Source: Bifidobacteriaceae bacterium (GTDB lineage Bacteria; Actinomycetota; Actinomycetes; Actinomycetales; WQXJ01). From it: DNA of 5,131 nucleotides. Both the position numbers and the translations under genes were made by a program. The stretch lies in the NCBI GenBank assembly GCA_031255075.1, contig JAIRTF010000212.1, positions 1 through 5,131 of the forward strand. The letters run 5' to 3'. The notes beneath the pieces are model-generated. The model ran no database searches and was not told the origin of the DNA. It saw only the letters and a list, made by a program, of their open reading frames with translations. Numbering within the stretch: the stretch's first letter is position 1; each line of letters opens with the position of its first letter. Of the stretch, positions 4,838-5,131 are shown piece by piece.

Positions 4838-5131
4838 CTATGGGGCCTGATGGTGGCGGATCCGCAGTGTCAGTTCACTGATCTTGGTGTACAGCCGCTT
4901 CTCCGACATGGTGGCCTTGATCTTGTTGTAGGCGGCCAGCACCGTGGTGTGGTCGCGGCCTCCGAACTCGCGGCCAATGTTCGGCAAGGACAGGTCAGTC
5001 AGTTCGCGGCACAGGTACATGGCGATGTGCCGGGCTTGGACCAGGGCATGGTTGCGAGATGGGCCGCAAATCTCCTCGATGGTGAACCCGAAGTAGGCGG
5101 CCGTTTGTCCAATGATCAAACTGGGGGTGAC
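4838..5131 (-). CDS. dnaA: Chromosomal replication initiator DnaA, C-terminal end (5' part beyond window)
   Basis: DnaA binds oriC boxes and melts the origin. Only the last 97 codons and the TAG stop are present, and the frame is open to the window edge, so the gene begins outside. These residues form domain IV, the DNA-binding helix-turn-helix. The fragment starts VTPSLIIGQTAAYFGFTIEEICG, continues RHIAMYLCRELTDLSLPNIGREFGGRDHTTVLAAYNKI, and ends LTLRIRHHQAP. The GGRDHTTV signature (fragment residues 57-64), which contacts the DnaA box, is fully conserved. That agrees with the perfect TTATCCACA box in the adjacent gap. The TTG at 5119 is an internal Leu codon, not a start. No truncation is seen at the C-terminus. 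Confidence 0.98.
   Translation of the reverse strand, partial: VTPSLIIGQTAAYFGFTIEEICGPSRNHALVQARHIAMYLCRELTDLSLPNIGREFGGRDHTTVLAAYNKIKATMSEKRLYTKISELTLRIRHHQAP

Noticed and set aside
1..5131. Mobile element, CRISPR array, tRNA, rRNA, defence system or novel gene cluster.
   Set aside because: No transposase, terminal inverted repeats, spaced repeats or cloverleaf were seen. All five coding regions are conserved replication genes in the usual order.

Overview
The window is the conserved replication-origin neighbourhood of a bacterial chromosome, seen from the reverse strand. All five genes lie on the minus strand. Read right to left, the order is dnaA (3' end only), a 372-base gap holding the likely oriC, dnaN, recF, a DciA/DUF721 gene, and gyrB (5' three quarters, cut by the window edge). 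The protein sequences point to an actinobacterium (Actinomycetota). Supporting signs are the DUF721 gene between recF and gyrB, the GyrB N-terminus ending in KRPGMYIGSTGERGLHHLVYE-type sequence with an ILPLRGK segment, the RecF signature SHGESWSLALALKLG, and fairly high G+C (about 60% by eye). I cannot name the genus. There is no gnd gene between dnaN and recF, as in mycobacteria and unlike Streptomyces.

Layout in window coordinates: gyrB 1-1593 (531 codons, ending inside the TOPRIM DADVD motif); a 107-base gap with two hairpins at 1594-1700; dciA 1701-2180; recF 2168-3295, overlapping dciA by 13 bases; a 36-base gap; dnaN 3332-4465; the dnaA-dnaN intergenic region 4466-4837; and the last 97 codons of dnaA at 4838-5131. 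The short dnaN-recF gap and the recF-dciA overlap suggest that dnaN, recF and dciA are co-transcribed.

The genes belong together functionally. DnaA binds and melts the origin. DciA-family proteins help place the replicative helicase. DnaN is the sliding clamp that tethers the polymerase. RecF acts at stalled forks and gaps, and GyrB powers negative supercoiling.

The most interesting stretch is the dnaA-dnaN gap. It holds one perfect DnaA box (TTATCCACA, 4757-4765) and several two-mismatch boxes, with minus-oriented boxes in the left half and plus-oriented ones in the right half. It also has a palindrome cluster, an 8-bp stem beside the perfect box, and an arrangement at 4615-4651 resembling a DnaA-trio unwinding element (in-phase TAG-like triplets, a GGCC spacer, then two abutting DnaA-like 9-mers). 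I see no mobile element, CRISPR array, tRNA, rRNA or novel gene system. This is core chromosome, and the origin architecture is the part worth testing.
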